The notes beneath the pieces were generated by a model that saw only the letters and a list, made by a program, of their open reading frames with translations, was not told the DNA's origin and searched no databases. The position numbers and the translations under genes were made by a program. A stretch of DNA of 64,000 nucleotides. Source: Streptomyces guryensis. Its GTDB lineage: Bacteria; Actinomycetota; Actinomycetes; Streptomycetales; Streptomycetaceae. The stretch is taken from NCBI RefSeq assembly GCF_021261325.1, contig NZ_JAJSBI010000002.1, positions 558,001 through 622,000 on the forward strand, written 5' to 3'. This document shows positions 26,107 to 35,412 of the stretch, piece after piece. The stretch's first letter is position 1. Every line of letters begins with the position of its first letter.

Positions 26107-26990
26107 GACGCGTCCGGGTGGGCGCGGGCGACGCTCTGCAACTCGGCGAGGAGGGGCGCCAGGTGCGGGGTGTGCCGTCCGTTCCTCCCGGAGCCCGGGA
26201 CCGGGGGCGCCGGCGTTTCGAGCGGGGACACGTCGTCGGACCGGTCCAGCCCGGCATCGGCCAGCACGTGGAACAGTTCGAGGCGGGTCCGCGCGGCGAC
26301 GGCGGCCGGGTCCGCGCCCTGGCGCGCGGCCGCACGGTCCGTCAGCAGCTCGTCCAGCCAGGGGGCGAGGGCGTCCAGCGCGGCCCGCATCCGTCCGGCG
26401 GACTCGCCGGTGCCGTCACCGAGCCGCACCGTCCACTCGGCGGCCCAACGGCTGTGGTAGGCAAGCTCCTTGGCGCTCTTGGCCGCGATCGCGGCCAGCA
26501 CCGGGTCGGGTGCGGCGGCGAGCGCCTCGCACACGGCCAGCCGCCAGACGGACAGCACCAGCAGCCGGGCGACGGTGAACGCGAAGTCGCCGCCCGGAAG
26601 TTCGGCGAGGCGTACGTTGCGGAAGTCCTCCGGGTAGCGGAAGTAGGCGTAGGCGTCCTCGCCACGGCCCGTGCCGTCGGCCCGGCCCGCCCTCGCGTAC
26701 AGCAGACGGGCCTGGCCGAGGAGGTCGAGACCGATGTTGGCCAGCGCCAGTTCCTCCTCCAACTCCGGGGCGCGGGTGCACCATTCGGCCAGCCGCTGCG
26801 CGGACACCAGGGCGTCGTCGCCGAGTGCCAGACAGCAGGCGGCCAGGTCCTCCGCGTCGACGCCGTCGGGCACCGACTGGTCGACGCCGTGCAGCGGGTC
26901 GGTGAACCCGGTGCCGAACGCCCACCGCGCGCCGTCGCCGTCGACGTAGAGGTCGTCCTCGCCGTCGACGTGCAGGTCCTCGTCGGTCAT
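26100..26990 (-). CDS. paaC: 1,2-phenylacetyl-CoA epoxidase subunit PaaC
   Basis: 296 aa from the ATG at 26990. An all-helical ferritin-like protein with EEELALANIGLDLLGQARLL near residue 80 and AKELAYHSRWAAEW near 175, the usual PaaC landmarks. It is the structural partner of PaaA and has no functional di-iron site in known complexes. The first ~20 residues are an unusually acidic short repeat (DLHVDGEDDLYVDGDG). It overlaps paaD by 7 bases. Confidence 0.94.
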   Translation of the reverse strand: MTDEDLHVDGEDDLYVDGDGARWAFGTGFTDPLHGVDQSVPDGVDAEDLAACCLALGDDALVSAQRLAEWCTRAPELEEELALANIGLDLLGQARLLYARAGRADGTGRGEDAYAYFRYPEDFRNVRLAELPGGDFAFTVARLLVLSVWRLAVCEALAAAPDPVLAAIAAKSAKELAYHSRWAAEWTVRLGDGTGESAGRMRAALDALAPWLDELLTDRAAARQGADPAAVAARTRLELFHVLADAGLDRSDDVSPLETPAPPVPGSGRNGRHTPHLAPLLAELQSVARAHPDASW

Positions 26991-27071
26991 GTGCTGCTCC
27001 TGGATGTTCCTGTGGATGTGCCTGTAGCCGTGCCTGGGGACTGCCGGACGCCCCTAGATGTCCGGACGCCC

Positions 27072-27368
27072 CTAGATGTGCGGGACGTCGTCGGGGATGT
27101 CGTAGAAGGTGGGGTGGCGGTAGACCTTGTCGCCGCTGGGCGCGAAGAAGGGGTCCTTCTCGTCCGGCGCGGAGGCGGCGATGGTGTCCGAGCGCACGGC
27201 CCAGATGCTCACGCCCTCGTTGCGCCGGGTGTAGAGATCGCGGGCGTGCAGCAGGGCCATCTCGTCGTCGGCGGCGCGCAGGGAGCCCACGTGGACGTGG
27301 TTGAGCCCGCGCTTGCCGCGGACGAACACCTCGTACAGCGGCCAGTCGCCTCTGCTCGTCGTGCTCAT
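27072..27368 (-). CDS. paaB: 1,2-phenylacetyl-CoA epoxidase subunit PaaB
   Basis: 98 aa, the standard PaaB length. [20 protein letters not shown] and the middle block [19 protein letters not shown] identify it. PaaB bridges or stabilises PaaAC oligomers. The ATG overlaps the paaA stop. An 81-base spacer separates it from paaC, larger than elsewhere in the operon, with a duplicated CCGGACGCCCCTAGATGT at its end. Confidence 0.95.
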   Translation of the reverse strand: MSTTSRGDWPLYEVFVRGKRGLNHVHVGSLRAADDEMALLHARDLYTRRNEGVSIWAVRSDTIAASAPDEKDPFFAPSGDKVYRHPTFYDIPDDVPHI

Positions 27369-28357
27369 GCCGCTCTTCCTTCCCGTAGCCGGGCCGTCCG
27401 CCTGGCCGCGTGCGCTGCGGCTGCCCGCCGTACCCAGGCGCCCTCCTCGTGCGCGGCCCGGCGACGGGCGAGCCGCTCGGAGTTGCACGGTCCGTCACCG
27501 GAGACGACCCGCTTCAGCTCGTCCCAGTCGGGGGCGGAGAAGTCGTGGTGGCCGCGCTCCTCGTTCCAGCGCAGGCCCGGGTCGGGCAGGGTGACGCCCA
27601 GCTTCCGCGCCTGCGGGACGGTCATGTCGACGAAGCGCTGTCGCAGGACGTCGTTGGAGTGCCGCTTGATCCTCCAGGCCATGGAACGCGCCGAGTTGGG
27701 GGAGTCGTCGTCGGGCGGGCCGAACATCATCAGGGACGGCCACCACCAGCGGTCGACGGCCTCCTGCACCATGACGCGCTGTTCGTCGGTGCCGCGCATC
27801 ATGGTCAGCAGCAGTTCGTAGCCCTGCCGCTGGTGGAAGGACTCCTCCTTGCAGACGCGGACCATGGCGCGTCCGTACGGGCCGTACGAGGTGCGGCACA
27901 GCGGGACCTGGTTGCAGATGGCCGCCCCGTCCACGAACCAGCCGATCACCCCGACGTCGGCGAAGGTGCGGGTGGGGTAGTTGAAGATCGAGGAGTACTT
28001 CTGGCTGCCGTCGATCAACCGCTCGGTCAGGTCGGTGCGGTCGGCGCCGAGGGTCTCGGCCGCCGAGTAGAGGTAGAGCCCGTGCCCGGCCTCGTCCTGC
28101 ACTTTGGCGAACAGGATCGCCTTGCGGCGCAGCGAGGGCGCCCGGGTGATCCACTCGCCCTCCGGCTGCATGCCGATGGCCTCGGAGTGGGCGTGCTGGG
28201 CGATCTGCCGGACGAGCGTGGCCCGGTAGGCGACGGGCATCCAGTCACGGGGCTCGATCCGCTGGTCACGGGCGATGGTGTCCTCGAACACGGACATGTT
28301 CATGGAGGCGGGTGCCTCTTTCACATCTGTCCCTTCTGTCTCTTCTGTCTCTTGCAT
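27365..28357 (-). CDS. paaA: 1,2-phenylacetyl-CoA epoxidase catalytic subunit PaaA
   Basis: 330 aa from the ATG at 28357. The di-iron ligands lie in the helix pairs [17 protein letters not shown] near residue 85 and [15 protein letters not shown] near 170. The enzyme forms the 1,2-epoxide of phenylacetyl-CoA with O2. The start is uncertain: [21 protein letters not shown], beginning at residue 19, resembles the usual PaaA N-terminus, and the first 18 residues (acidic [12 protein letters not shown]) may be an extension. Confidence 0.96.
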   Translation of the reverse strand: MQETEETEGTDVKEAPASMNMSVFEDTIARDQRIEPRDWMPVAYRATLVRQIAQHAHSEAIGMQPEGEWITRAPSLRRKAILFAKVQDEAGHGLYLYSAAETLGADRTDLTERLIDGSQKYSSIFNYPTRTFADVGVIGWFVDGAAICNQVPLCRTSYGPYGRAMVRVCKEESFHQRQGYELLLTMMRGTDEQRVMVQEAVDRWWWPSLMMFGPPDDDSPNSARSMAWRIKRHSNDVLRQRFVDMTVPQARKLGVTLPDPGLRWNEERGHHDFSAPDWDELKRVVSGDGPCNSERLARRRAAHEEGAWVRRAAAAHAARRTARLREGRAA

Positions 28358-28390
28358 GGATGTCCTTCACGGGTGCGGCTCATGGGTGGA

Positions 28391-28470
28391 TGGTCATGGC
28401 CGACGGGTCATGGGTGGTGGGGAGTGGCCGGCGGGTCACGGGTGGTGGGTAGTAGCGGGTGGCGGGCCGT
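28391..28470. repeat. Degenerate G-rich direct repeats upstream of paaA-proximal gene end
   Basis: The 126-bp gap between paaG and paaA is filled by near-repeats of CGGGTCAYGGGTGGTGGG and shorter GGGTGG variants. It looks like slippage expansion with no coding potential. Confidence 0.5.
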
Positions 28471-28483
28471 GGGTGACGGGTGG

Positions 28484-29341
28484 TCAGCGGCCGCGGAAGA
28501 CCGGGCCGCGCCGTTCGAGGAAGGCGGTGACGGCCTCGCGGTGGTCGTCGGTGGCGCCGAGCCGCCGCTGGACGACGGACTCGCGCTCCAGCGCCGCCGG
28601 CAGGGCCGTGGTGGCCGCCGAACGCAGCAGCGCCTTGGTCTCCCGGAGCGCGGCGGTGGGTCCGGAGGCGAGCGCGCGGGCCAGGACCACGCCCTCGGCG
28701 GCGGCCGAGCCGTCCGCGACGACGCGGTGCACCAGCCCCCACTGCTCGGCGTCCCGCGCGGAGAAGGTGTCGCCGAGCAGCATGAGTCCGGAGGTGCGGG
28801 AGGGGCCCAGCTGCCGGGCCAGGGCGCGGGCCACGCCCGAGTCCGAGGCGAGAGCGATACCGCCGAACGCGGTGCCGAAGCGGGCGCTCTCGGCCGCCAC
28901 GCGTACGTCGGCGCAGAGCGCGAGGCCCAGTCCGGCGCCGACACAGGAGCCCTCGACCGCGACGACGAGCGGGATCGGCAGCGCGTGCAGCTCCTTCACC
29001 AGCGGGTTGAAGTGCTCCGGGATGTTGGCGAAGGCGGTGCCGGGCGAGTCCTTCAGCAGGCGGGCGTGCTCCTTGAGGTCCTGGCCGACGCAGAAGTTCC
29101 GGCCGCGGGCGGTGATCAGGGCCGCCCGCACCTCGCGCCGGGCGTCCGTGGTCAGCCGCCGTGCGGCCTTGAGGAGGGCGTTGCGCATGTGTGCGTCAAG
29201 CCCGTTGCCGCTCGCGCGTCCGCGCAGTTCGATCACGGCCACGGCGCCGGTGACCTCGTACGACACACCGTGCGACGTCGGTGTTGCACTCACTGCCATC
29301 GGTGTCTCGCTCGCTGTCGGCGGCCTTTCGTTCACTTCCAT
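28484..29341 (-). CDS. paaG: Enoyl-CoA hydratase/isomerase family protein (PaaG-like)
   Basis: 285 aa from the ATG at 29341, which lies within the end of paaH. Crotonase fold: GRNFCVGQDLKEH near residue 80 and oxyanion-hole block EGSCVGAGLGLALCADVRVA near 125. FCVGQDL and FNPLVKELHALPIPLVVAV resemble PaaG, which isomerises the ring epoxide to the oxepin and also shifts double bonds. Confusion with PaaF-type hydratases is possible. A start at residue 15 (MAVSATP) is an alternative. Confidence 0.85.
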   Translation of the reverse strand: MEVNERPPTASETPMAVSATPTSHGVSYEVTGAVAVIELRGRASGNGLDAHMRNALLKAARRLTTDARREVRAALITARGRNFCVGQDLKEHARLLKDSPGTAFANIPEHFNPLVKELHALPIPLVVAVEGSCVGAGLGLALCADVRVAAESARFGTAFGGIALASDSGVARALARQLGPSRTSGLMLLGDTFSARDAEQWGLVHRVVADGSAAAEGVVLARALASGPTAALRETKALLRSAATTALPAALERESVVQRRLGATDDHREAVTAFLERRGPVFRGR

Positions 29342-30198
29342 TGGTAGAACCCCTGACCGGTCTTGCGGCCCAGCTCACCGCGGGCGACCTTCTCCCGCAG
29401 CAGCCGTGGCGGTGCGAACCGCTCGCCGAGCGTCGAGTGCAGGTGTTCCGCGATGGCGAGGCGTACGTCGAGTCCCACCACGTCCGTCAGCCGCAGGGGG
29501 CCCATCGGGTGCCGGTAGCCGAGGCGCATGGCCGTGTCGATGGCCTCCGGGTCGGCGACGCCTTCCTCGACCATGCGGATCGCCTCGAGGCCGAGGGCGA
29601 GGCCGAGGCGGCTGCTGGCGAACCCGGGCGAGTCCTTGACGACGACCTCCTGTTTGCCGAGGGCGTGGGTCCAGCGGACGGCCGCGGCCAGGGTCGCCTC
29701 GGTCGTGCCTGGAGCCAGGACCAGTTCGACGAGGGCGGAGACGGGCACGGGGTTGAAGAAGTGCATCCCCAGGAAGCGCCCGGGACGCCCCAGGGCCGCC
29801 GCGAGTCCGGTGACGGACAGGGAACTGGTGTTGCTGGCCAGCACGCATCCGTCGTGCACGGCGGCCTCGGCGGCGGCGAGCAACTCGGCCTTGAGGGACG
29901 CGTCCTCGAAGACGGCCTCGACCACCAGGTCGGCATCGTAGGGAAGTTGGGCGATCGATGAGACGACGGTGACGCGGTCCGGCACTCCGAGGTCCGGCGG
30001 CCCGCCGAGCGTCCCCCGCTCGGCCGCCTGCCGAAGTCCCGCGGTGACCCGCTCCATTGCCGTGGCCGCCGCGGAACCGTCGCGCTCCACGACCACCACG
30101 CGCGACCCGGCAGCCGCGAACGACTGGGCGATACCTGCGCCCATGCGACCGCCGCCGACGACCCCCACCACGGGGGGTGGTGCTGCTGCCGAGGTCAT
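29332..30198 (-). CDS. paaH: 3-hydroxyacyl-CoA dehydrogenase (PaaH-like)
   Basis: 288 aa, the length of single-function 3-hydroxyacyl-CoA/3-hydroxybutyryl-CoA dehydrogenases. NAD-binding GGGRMGAGIAQSFAAAG at residues ~15-31; ASNTSSLSVTGLA near 120; catalytic His region GMHFFNPVPVSALVE near 142; FASSRLGLALGLEAIR near 190; and the terminal GRKTGQGFYQW. It oxidises the 3-hydroxyadipyl-CoA intermediate of the phenylacetate route. Four-base overlap with the upstream hydratase. Confidence 0.92.
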   Translation of the reverse strand: MTSAAAPPPVVGVVGGGRMGAGIAQSFAAAGSRVVVVERDGSAAATAMERVTAGLRQAAERGTLGGPPDLGVPDRVTVVSSIAQLPYDADLVVEAVFEDASLKAELLAAAEAAVHDGCVLASNTSSLSVTGLAAALGRPGRFLGMHFFNPVPVSALVELVLAPGTTEATLAAAVRWTHALGKQEVVVKDSPGFASSRLGLALGLEAIRMVEEGVADPEAIDTAMRLGYRHPMGPLRLTDVVGLDVRLAIAEHLHSTLGERFAPPRLLREKVARGELGRKTGQGFYQWK

Positions 30199-31055
30199 GC
30201 CCGGCCTCCCTTCTTCTCCAGGAAGCGCGTCATGCGCTCCTGTTTGTCGGGGCTCTCGAACAGCACCGCCTGGGCGAGGTCGTCGGCCACGGGATGAGCT
30301 CCCGAGGCGTCGGTGACGAGCTTCGTGAGCCGCAGGGCGAGCGCCGAGGAGCGGGCCATCCGGTCGAGCAGCGCGTGGGCCTCGGCAGCCAGCCGGTCCG
30401 TCGGTACGACCTCCATGACCAGCCCGCACGCGAGTGCGGTCCGGGCGTCGAGGGTGCGCCCGGCGAGCAGGACCTGCTTGGCCACCGACTCGCCCACCAG
30501 TTCGCGCAGCCGCCAGCACGCACCGGCGGCGGCGAGGATGCCCAGGCCCGGTTCGGGATTGCCGAAGACCGCGTTCGGATCGGCGATCCTGAGATCGCAG
30601 GCGTACGCCAGCTCGGCGCCACCGCCCAGCGCCCAGCCGGGCACGGCGGCCACCGTGGGCAGCGGCAGCCTGCGTACCCGCTCGAACAGGCGGCTGTTGA
30701 TCCCCTCCAGCGCCTCGTCCCGGCCGCGCCGCCGCAGTTCCCCGATGTCGGCACCGCCGGCGAAGACCCCCTCGTGCCCGGTGAGCAGGAGAAGCTTCGG
30801 TGCCCGCTCCAACTCATCGCACACACGGTGCAGTTCGGCGATCATGCGGCCGTTGATGGCATTGCGGGCGGCGGGCCGGCGCAGCGTGACGACCACCCGG
30901 TCCGTGTGCTTCTCGACCGACAGCGTCTCGTACGACGGCTTCCCGTCCGACGATTTCTCGTACGACGTCTCCTCGTACGACGGTTTTCCGTACCGCGGGT
31001 GCACGGGCGGCGGAGTCGCCGGCGTCTCCGACGAGCCCTTCTCGCGCGTGTTCAT
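30195..31055 (-). CDS. Enoyl-CoA hydratase (PaaF-like) with repeat-bearing N-terminal extension
   Basis: 286 aa. The crotonase core begins near residue 45 ([20 protein letters not shown]). It has [10 protein letters not shown] near 97, [19 protein letters not shown] near 137 and the [15 protein letters not shown] block near 165. Catalytic Glu residues are consistent with hydration of 2,3-dehydroadipyl-CoA. The first ~45 residues are an extension with repeated (S/T)YE and GKPSYE units, absent in ordinary PaaF; a downstream start would remove it, but none is well placed. The ATG overlaps the thiolase stop. Confidence 0.88.
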   Translation of the reverse strand: MNTREKGSSETPATPPPVHPRYGKPSYEETSYEKSSDGKPSYETLSVEKHTDRVVVTLRRPAARNAINGRMIAELHRVCDELERAPKLLLLTGHEGVFAGGADIGELRRRGRDEALEGINSRLFERVRRLPLPTVAAVPGWALGGGAELAYACDLRIADPNAVFGNPEPGLGILAAAGACWRLRELVGESVAKQVLLAGRTLDARTALACGLVMEVVPTDRLAAEAHALLDRMARSSALALRLTKLVTDASGAHPVADDLAQAVLFESPDKQERMTRFLEKKGGRA

Positions 31056-32233
31056 ACGCGTTCCACGAGCATGGCCACGCCCTGTCCGACCCCGACGCAG
31101 AGGGTCGCCAGGCCTCGCCGGCCGCCCTCCCGTTCCAGTCGGCCCAGCAGGGTGAGCAGGACGCGGGCGCCGGAGCAGCCGAGGGGGTGGCCGAGGGCGA
31201 TGGCGCCGCCGTCGGCGTTGACGCGGTCCGGGTCGAGCTTCAGCCGGTGCATGACCGCGAGGGCCTGGGCGGCGAAGGCCTCGTTGAGCTCGATCGCGTC
31301 GAGGTCCGCGGCCGTCCAGCCAGCCCGCTCCAGGGCCTTGGCGGTGGCCGGTACCGGCCCGAGCCCCATCAGGTGGGGCTCGACCCCGGCAGAGGCGGCG
31401 GTGACGACCCGGGCCCGGGGAGTCAGCCCGTGGCGCTCCACCGCCGCCCCGCTCGCCACCACGAGGGCGGCGGCCCCGTCGGACAGCGGCGAGGAGTTGC
31501 CCGCCGTGACGACGCCGCCCGTGCGGAAGGCGGTGCGCAGACCGCTCAGCTTCTCCAACGTGGTGGTCGGGCGCGGCCCTTCGTCCTCGGTCACCTCACC
31601 GTCCGCCACCGGCACCGGGACGATCTCCGTCGCGAAGCGGCCCGCCATCCGCGCGGCCACCGCCCGCCGGTGGCTGCGCAGCGCGAAGGAGTCCGCGTCC
31701 AGGCGGCTGATGCCCTCCAGGGCGGCCACCTCCTCGGCGGTCTCGCCCATCGACAAGGTCGTCGTCGCGGGGAAGCGGGCGTTGGTGAAGCGCCAGCCGA
31801 GCGAGGTGTCGTGGACGTCGCCGGGCCGGGACCAGGGTGTGCCCGGCTTGGCCATCACCCAGGGCGCCCGGGTCATGGACTCGACCCCGCCGGCCACGAC
31901 CAGATCGGCCTCGCCCGCTCGTATCGCCTGCGCGGCGGACGCGACGGCCGTGAGCCCCGAGGCGCACAGCCGGTTGACGGTGTATCCGGGCACGGTGTGC
32001 GGAAGTCCCGCCAGCAGTACGGCCATCCGCGCGACGTCCCGGTTGTCCTCACCGGCCTGGTTCGCGGCGCCGAGGATCACCTCGTCCACGGAGCCGGCCG
32101 GGGCTCCGGCGCGTCGCACGGCCTCGCCGACGACGAGCGCGGCCAGGTCGTCGGGGCGCACGGAGGCCAGCGCCCCGCCGTAGCGGCCCTGCGGGGTACG
32201 GGCCCCGTCGATCAGATAGACCTCATCGGACAT
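31052..32233 (-). CDS. Acetyl-CoA acyltransferase / 3-oxoadipyl-CoA thiolase (PaaJ/PcaF-like)
   Basis: 393 aa. The nucleophilic Cys sits in [20 protein letters not shown] near residue 90. The conserved [10 protein letters not shown] follows near 115, then ELNEAFAAQ near 335, [17 protein letters not shown] near 355 and the acid-base Cys in TLCVGVGQG near 380. It cleaves 3-oxoadipyl-CoA (or the related dehydro compound) to succinyl-CoA and acetyl-CoA, the last step of phenylacetate breakdown. Coupled to paaN upstream (11-bp overlap) and paaF downstream. Confidence 0.92.
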   Translation of the reverse strand: MSDEVYLIDGARTPQGRYGGALASVRPDDLAALVVGEAVRRAGAPAGSVDEVILGAANQAGEDNRDVARMAVLLAGLPHTVPGYTVNRLCASGLTAVASAAQAIRAGEADLVVAGGVESMTRAPWVMAKPGTPWSRPGDVHDTSLGWRFTNARFPATTTLSMGETAEEVAALEGISRLDADSFALRSHRRAVAARMAGRFATEIVPVPVADGEVTEDEGPRPTTTLEKLSGLRTAFRTGGVVTAGNSSPLSDGAAALVVASGAAVERHGLTPRARVVTAASAGVEPHLMGLGPVPATAKALERAGWTAADLDAIELNEAFAAQALAVMHRLKLDPDRVNADGGAIALGHPLGCSGARVLLTLLGRLEREGGRRGLATLCVGVGQGVAMLVERV

Positions 32234-33920
32234 CGGCGTGCTCCTGGGCGGGGGCGTGACGGCGGGACTGGAGGACGGCGAACCGGCCGGTGACGAACGC
32301 CGGGTCGGTCAGGGTCGCGTTGGCGGCCGGGTTGGCCGATGTGCCGTGGAAGTCGCTGAAGGCGGCGGACTGGTTGGGGAACACCTCGCCGGTCAGGTTC
32401 TCCGACAGGTGCACACCCGCCTCCAGAGCCGTCGCACGCGCCGCCGTCAGGACGTCCTCGCCGGTCGCGTACACGCAGGCGGTGAGCGCGCCGTGGCTCC
32501 GTACGGTGTCGTGCAGGACGCGCAGGGAGTGCGCGGTGTCGTCGGTGGCGATGACGAAGGAGACCGGCCCGAACCACTCGCTCGTGTAGGTCTTCTCGTC
32601 GGCCTCGGCGTCGAGCCGGGCCACCAGCGGGGTGCGGACGACGGCGTCCGGGTGGCCGGGGTGTGTCACGGCCCGCGTGGGATGGGCGGTACGGCCCAGT
32701 GCTGCCGCCTCCTCCAGGCCCGCGAGGACCGAGTCGTTGACGATCGCGCCGAGGGTGGCGGTGGCGCGGGCCGTGTCGCCGAGCAGGTCGTCCAGCGCGG
32801 AGCCCAGATCGGCGGCGAACTCGTCGGCCGTACGCGGCCCTTGGTCCGTGGGGAACCCGTCGCGGGGCACCAGGATGTTCTGCGGGGTGGTGCACATCTG
32901 CCCGCTGTAGAGCGACAGCGAGAACGCGAGGTTGCGCAGCAGCCCGGCGTAGTCGTCGGTGGAGTCCACGACGACGGTGTTGAGCCCCGCCTTCTCCGTG
33001 TGCACGGCGGCCTGGCGGGCGTTGGTCTCCAGCCAGTCGCCGAACTCGCTGGAACCGGTGAAGTCCACGATCCGTACGTCGGGGTGGGTGGCCAGGGCGG
33101 GAGCGGTGCGCTCCTCGGGCAGTGAGGCGGCCAGCAGCACCACGTCCGGGTCGAAGCCGGCCTCCGCCAGCACCTCACGGGCGATCCGTACGGTGATCGC
33201 CAGCGGCAGCACGGCCCGCCGGTGCGGCTTGACGATCACCGGGTTGCCCGTGACCAGGCTCGCGAAGAAGCCCGGATAGCCGTTCCAGGTGGGGAAGGTG
33301 TTGCAGGCGACGAGCACGGCCACGCCCCGGCCGACCGGCGTGCAGGTCTTGTCCATGACCAGCGGTCCGCCCCGCCGCCGGGGCTTGCTCCAGCGCGCGG
33401 TGGCCGGATGGCGCCGCTGCGCCTCCCAGGCGTACGCCACCGCTTCGAGGCCGCGGTCCTGGGCGTGCGGGCCGCCCGCCTGGAAGGCCATCACGAAGGG
33501 CTGGCCGGTGGTGTGCTGGACGGCGTGCGCGATCTCGAAGCTCGCAGCGTTGAGGCGGGCCAGGATCTCGGCCGCCACGCCGGCCCGGACGTCGGGGCTC
33601 GCCGAACGCCACGCCGGAGCCGCGGACCTGGCTGTCGCCACGGCGGCCTCGGGCGCCAGATGCGGGTAGCTGATGCCGAGGGGGAAGCCGTACGGCGACA
33701 CCTCCGTGGCCGGGACGGTGCCGGTGGTGGGGTGCCCGTCGATCGGGAACGGGCGGTCGAGGAGGGCGCGGAAAGCCGCCTCGCCCGACTCCGGCGCTCC
33801 GGCCCCGTACGCCGAGGCGCTGGGGATTTCCGGATACGGCGTCCAGTAGCCGCGGTCGGTGGTGCGGGCCGCGGCCTGTTCGAGCAGGTCCGCGTGGCGG
33901 GCGTGGAAGGTTGATGACAT
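32223..33920 (-). CDS. paaN: Phenylacetic acid degradation protein PaaN (ALDH-fold)
   Basis: 565 aa from the ATG at 33920. Aldehyde-dehydrogenase fold: nucleotide-binding [17 protein letters not shown] near residue 230, [12 protein letters not shown] near 290 and the catalytic Cys343 in [11 protein letters not shown]. It is shorter than PaaZ and lacks a MaoC-like hydratase domain, so oxepin-CoA ring hydrolysis must come from another protein. It likely oxidises the ring-opened semialdehyde-CoA. First gene of the paa transcription unit; a 12-bp palindrome lies just upstream. Confidence 0.92.
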   Translation of the reverse strand: MSSTFHARHADLLEQAAARTTDRGYWTPYPEIPSASAYGAGAPESGEAAFRALLDRPFPIDGHPTTGTVPATEVSPYGFPLGISYPHLAPEAAVATARSAAPAWRSASPDVRAGVAAEILARLNAASFEIAHAVQHTTGQPFVMAFQAGGPHAQDRGLEAVAYAWEAQRRHPATARWSKPRRRGGPLVMDKTCTPVGRGVAVLVACNTFPTWNGYPGFFASLVTGNPVIVKPHRRAVLPLAITVRIAREVLAEAGFDPDVVLLAASLPEERTAPALATHPDVRIVDFTGSSEFGDWLETNARQAAVHTEKAGLNTVVVDSTDDYAGLLRNLAFSLSLYSGQMCTTPQNILVPRDGFPTDQGPRTADEFAADLGSALDDLLGDTARATATLGAIVNDSVLAGLEEAAALGRTAHPTRAVTHPGHPDAVVRTPLVARLDAEADEKTYTSEWFGPVSFVIATDDTAHSLRVLHDTVRSHGALTACVYATGEDVLTAARATALEAGVHLSENLTGEVFPNQSAAFSDFHGTSANPAANATLTDPAFVTGRFAVLQSRRHAPAQEHADVR

Positions 33921-33932
33921 GAGAGCTCCAGG

Positions 33933-33944
33933 CCGAACGTTCGG
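33933..33944. promoter_or_regulatory. Palindromic operator candidate for the paa operon
   Basis: CCGAACGTTCGG is a perfect 12-bp palindrome 12 bp upstream of paaN, flanked by CCGACC on the coding-strand side. TetR-type PaaR operators in other bacteria contain ACCGA/TCGGT halves, so this could be a PaaR site. No TetR gene is in the window. Confidence 0.4.
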
Positions 33945-34029
33945 TCGGTTGGTGGGTGGGGTGCGCCCAGGTGTGGTGGAACAAAAAGCGTGGTGCAGCA
34001 AAAAGGTGGTGCGGCCAAGAAGAGGTTGA

Positions 34030-35412
34030 TCAGATGTCGGCGAGCAGGACTGCCGGGCGTTCCACGCAGTCGGCCACGAAGCGCAGGAAACCGCCGGCGG
34101 TGCCGCCGTCGCAGACCCGGTGGTCGAAGCTGAACGACAGCTGTGTGACCTTGCGGACGGTGAGCGCGCCGTCCACCACCCAGGGCTTGTCGACGATGCG
34201 GCCCACACCGAGGAGCGCCGCCTCCGGGTGGTTGATGATGGGCGTGGAGCCGTCGACGCCGAACACGCCGTAGTTGTTGAGGGTGAAGGTGCCGCCGGTC
34301 AGCCGGTCGGGCGGCAGGCTTCCGGTCCGGGCCAGTTCGGTCAACCGGGCCAGCTCCGCGGCCAGTTGGACCGTCGTGAGCCGGTGGGCGTCCCGGACGA
34401 CGGGGACGACGAGACCGCGGTCGGTCTGGGCGGCGAAGCCCAGGTGCACCTCGTCGAAGCGCAGGATCTCCCGGCGCTCGGTGTCGACGGTCGAGTTGAG
34501 CTCGGGGTAGCGGCGCAGACCGGCGACACAGATCCGGGCCAGCAGGGCCAACAGGCCGACGCGGCGGCCGGGTTCGGCGGCCTCCAGCGCCTTCTTGGCC
34601 TGCAGCAGGCCGGTCGCGTCCACGTCGACCCAGGTGGTGGCGTCGGGGATCTCGGTGCGGCTGCGGGTGAGCTTGTCCGCGACGGCCTTGCGGACGCCTC
34701 GCAGCGGGATGCGGACTGGGCCGCCGGGGGCGGGCTCCAGGGTGGGTTCCGGGGAGGGGCCCGGGGTCGGTTCCGGGGAGGGGCCCGGGGTCGGTTCCGG
34801 GGAGGGGCCCGGGGTGGGTTCCGTCGTGGTCGGTGTCTGTCGGGCGGCGGCCTGTTCCACGTCCCCCCGCAGGACGACCCCGGCCGGTCCCGAAGGTGCC
34901 AGCGCGGCGAGGTCGATGCCGTGGTCCCGGGCCAGCCGCCGGACGAGGGGCGAGATGACGCGGGGAGCATGCGCCTGCGCGACCGGCGCGGGTGCGGGCG
35001 TCTCCGGTGCGGTGGCCGTTCGTCGGCGGCGCCGGCGCGACGCCGGTTCGTGCCCGGTGCCGTAGCCGATCAGAACGTTGCCGGAACCGGCCTGCTCCTC
35101 CTCGCGGTACCGCTCGGCGGCCGGCTCCGGGACGGCCGTCTCCGGTGCCGCGGGTGCCGCCGCTCCCACCGTGATCAGCGGTTCGCCCACCCCCAGCGGC
35201 GTTCCCGCCTCCGCGTGCAGCCGCAGCACCGTGCCCGCGTACGGCACCGGCACCTCGACCACGGCCTTGGCGGTCTCCACCTCGACCACGATCTGGTCGA
35301 TCGACACGGTGTCGCCGACGGCGACCTTCCACTCGACGATCTCGGCGTCGGTGAGCCCCTCGCCGAGGTCGGGCAGCCGGAACAGCTGCTCGTTCAGCGT
35401 CGCGGCGCTCAT
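34030..35412 (-). CDS. 2-oxoacid dehydrogenase complex E2 (dihydrolipoyl acyltransferase)
   Basis: 460 aa. Lipoyl domain at residues ~8-85 with the lipoylated Lys in EVETAKAVVEV; Arg-rich linker; peripheral-subunit-binding domain near 150-190 (PRVISPLVRRLARDHGIDL); a Pro-rich linker with triplicated PTPGPSPE; catalytic CAT-fold domain from ~235 ending in SFSFDHRVCDGGTAGGFL with the active-site His and Asp. Branched-chain (Bkd) type rather than PdhC by order and motifs. In this locus it probably transfers phenylacetyl or branched acyl groups to CoA. The ATG overlaps the E1beta stop. Confidence 0.93.
   Translation of the reverse strand: MSAATLNEQLFRLPDLGEGLTDAEIVEWKVAVGDTVSIDQIVVEVETAKAVVEVPVPYAGTVLRLHAEAGTPLGVGEPLITVGAAAPAAPETAVPEPAAERYREEEQAGSGNVLIGYGTGHEPASRRRRRRTATAPETPAPAPVAQAHAPRVISPLVRRLARDHGIDLAALAPSGPAGVVLRGDVEQAAARQTPTTTEPTPGPSPEPTPGPSPEPTPGPSPEPTLEPAPGGPVRIPLRGVRKAVADKLTRSRTEIPDATTWVDVDATGLLQAKKALEAAEPGRRVGLLALLARICVAGLRRYPELNSTVDTERREILRFDEVHLGFAAQTDRGLVVPVVRDAHRLTTVQLAAELARLTELARTGSLPPDRLTGGTFTLNNYGVFGVDGSTPIINHPEAALLGVGRIVDKPWVVDGALTVRKVTQLSFSFDHRVCDGGTAGGFLRFVADCVERPAVLLADI
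34745..34816 (-). repeat. Three in-frame 24-bp repeats in the E2 linker
   Basis: The unit GGTTCCGGGGAGGGGCCCGG plus GGTC occurs three times in tandem, encoding PTPGPSPE three times on the minus strand. It is in frame, so the linker length can change by slippage without disrupting the protein. Confidence 0.8.
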
